NCBI GenBank assembly: GCA_019244185.1
Contig: JAFATB010000025.1
Coordinates: forward strand, 310,001 to 374,000
Reading direction: 5' to 3'
Length of the DNA: 64,000 nucleotides
Origin: Acidobacteriota bacterium
Lineage (GTDB): Bacteria; Acidobacteriota; Thermoanaerobaculia; Gp7-AA8
The notes under the pieces are model-generated. The model worked only from the letters and a program-made list of their open reading frames with translations, was not told the DNA's origin and searched no databases. The translations under genes were made by a program, and so were the position numbers. Shown piece by piece: positions 63,542-64,000 of the stretch. Numbering within the stretch: position 1 is the stretch's first letter; each line of letters opens with the position of its first letter.

Positions 63542-64000
63542 ATGTCCTTGGTTAAGGGTCCCGAGGTCGCCAACGTGCTGGTGGTGGATGACGAACCGGC
63601 CATCCGTGCGCTCGTTGCGAAGATCGTCGAGCGCGCCGGCTTTCCGGTCGACAGCGCCCGCGACGGCGCGGAAGCCATTCAGCGCCTCGAGGAGAAGTCG
63701 TATGCGGTGCTCGTCGTCGACCTGATGATGCCGAACGTCGACGGCTTCGCGCTCATCGATTACGTGCGCCAGCGCGGCGGCGCCAGACCGGCGATCATCG
63801 TCGTCAGCGCGGGGGACTCCGCGGCGCTGCGCCGCCTCGACGGGTCGATGGTGCACTCGATCCTGCGCAAGCCTTTCGACATCGACGTCCTCGGCGACCT
63901 GATCACCGCCGCCGCCCGGACGATCTCCGCGGAACGCCAGCAGGAAGAGAAGGCGTCCGAGGGTGCCGTGATCCCGTTCCCGCGCGAAAACGTCTGCTGA
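63542..64000 (+). CDS. Stand-alone response regulator receiver
   Basis: A 152-aa receiver domain, complete to its TGA at the window edge. Acidic pocket VVDDEPAI (D16, D17), phospho-acceptor D60 in LVVDLMMPNVDG, Ser in VVSAGD and the conserved Lys in ILRKPFD are all present, so it can be phosphorylated. There is no DNA-binding or output domain; a short charged tail ends VIPFPRENVC. It probably relays phosphate or binds a partner. No histidine kinase is within the window. It may be co-transcribed with the FNT gene. Confidence 0.93.
   Translation: MSLVKGPEVANVLVVDDEPAIRALVAKIVERAGFPVDSARDGAEAIQRLEEKSYAVLVVDLMMPNVDGFALIDYVRQRGGARPAIIVVSAGDSAALRRLDGSMVHSILRKPFDIDVLGDLITAAARTISAERQQEEKASEGAVIPFPRENVC

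Overview
The window is GC-rich, densely packed bacterial chromosome with short intergenic gaps, frequent 4-bp start/stop overlaps and many exported proteins. The protein repertoire suggests a diderm soil or sediment bacterium, most likely Acidobacteriota or a near relative: secreted Rhs/YD proteins, PKD, IPT/TIG, Calx-beta, SdrD-B and GEVED surface domains, an IPTL-CTERM tail, an ABC permease fused to an M1 peptidase, and split MacA/MacB-type export genes. No 16S, tRNA or other phylogenetic marker apart from typA is present, so this placement is an inference.

Layout. 1-2.6 kb (minus): adaptor, ATPase and permease of a MacAB-type exporter, with the permease cut by the window edge. 2.8-18.5 kb (minus): an operon of a PKD/SLH surface protein followed by two tandem Rhs paralogues with almost the same core but unrelated C-terminal tips. 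One tip looks caspase/CHAT-like and the other like a permuted papain-like peptidase. 18.7-23 kb (plus): an SH3 lipoprotein, an HExxH metallopeptidase paired with an MBL-fold hydrolase, and a secreted papain-like protease. 23-26.3 kb (minus): a tightly overlapping cassette of a TPR-like exported protein, a membrane protein and an M48-like peptidase, with a GYF-domain membrane protein divergent to it. 27.4-31 kb (plus): TetR regulator coupled to an S41 peptidase, a 64-bp tandem repeat, a dual-specificity-type phosphatase and a glycosyltransferase. 31-33.7 kb: LOG-family protein and typA.

33.7-40.1 kb is an accessory island between typA and a metallophosphoesterase. It holds a frameshifted DUF4157 (eCIS-core) gene, two tandem IPT/TIG paralogues and an 899-aa AAA+ ATPase. 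The modules are separated by copies of a short junction sequence, and a decayed copy of the 3' end of typA lies in front of the ATPase gene.

40-48.2 kb is a mixed set of mostly single genes: metallophosphoesterase, sirtuin, Calx-beta protein, M20 dipeptidase, DinB, PPK2, Ogt and a dihaem cytochrome c. 48.2-48.7 kb holds a broken GNAT acetyltransferase inside a 146-bp inverted duplication. 48.7-55.1 kb (minus) is one giant IPTL-CTERM adhesin-like gene. 55.3-59.7 kb is an ABC ATPase plus permease/M1-peptidase fusion pair. 59.7-64 kb: ZIP transporter, an 80-codon gene started by TTG, a receiver/thioredoxin-reductase-like fusion, a formate/nitrite-type channel and a stand-alone response regulator.

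The least ordinary material is the pair of Rhs proteins carrying two different predicted cysteine-peptidase tips with no immunity gene, and the junction-delimited DUF4157/IPT/AAA+ island with its typA-tail footprint.
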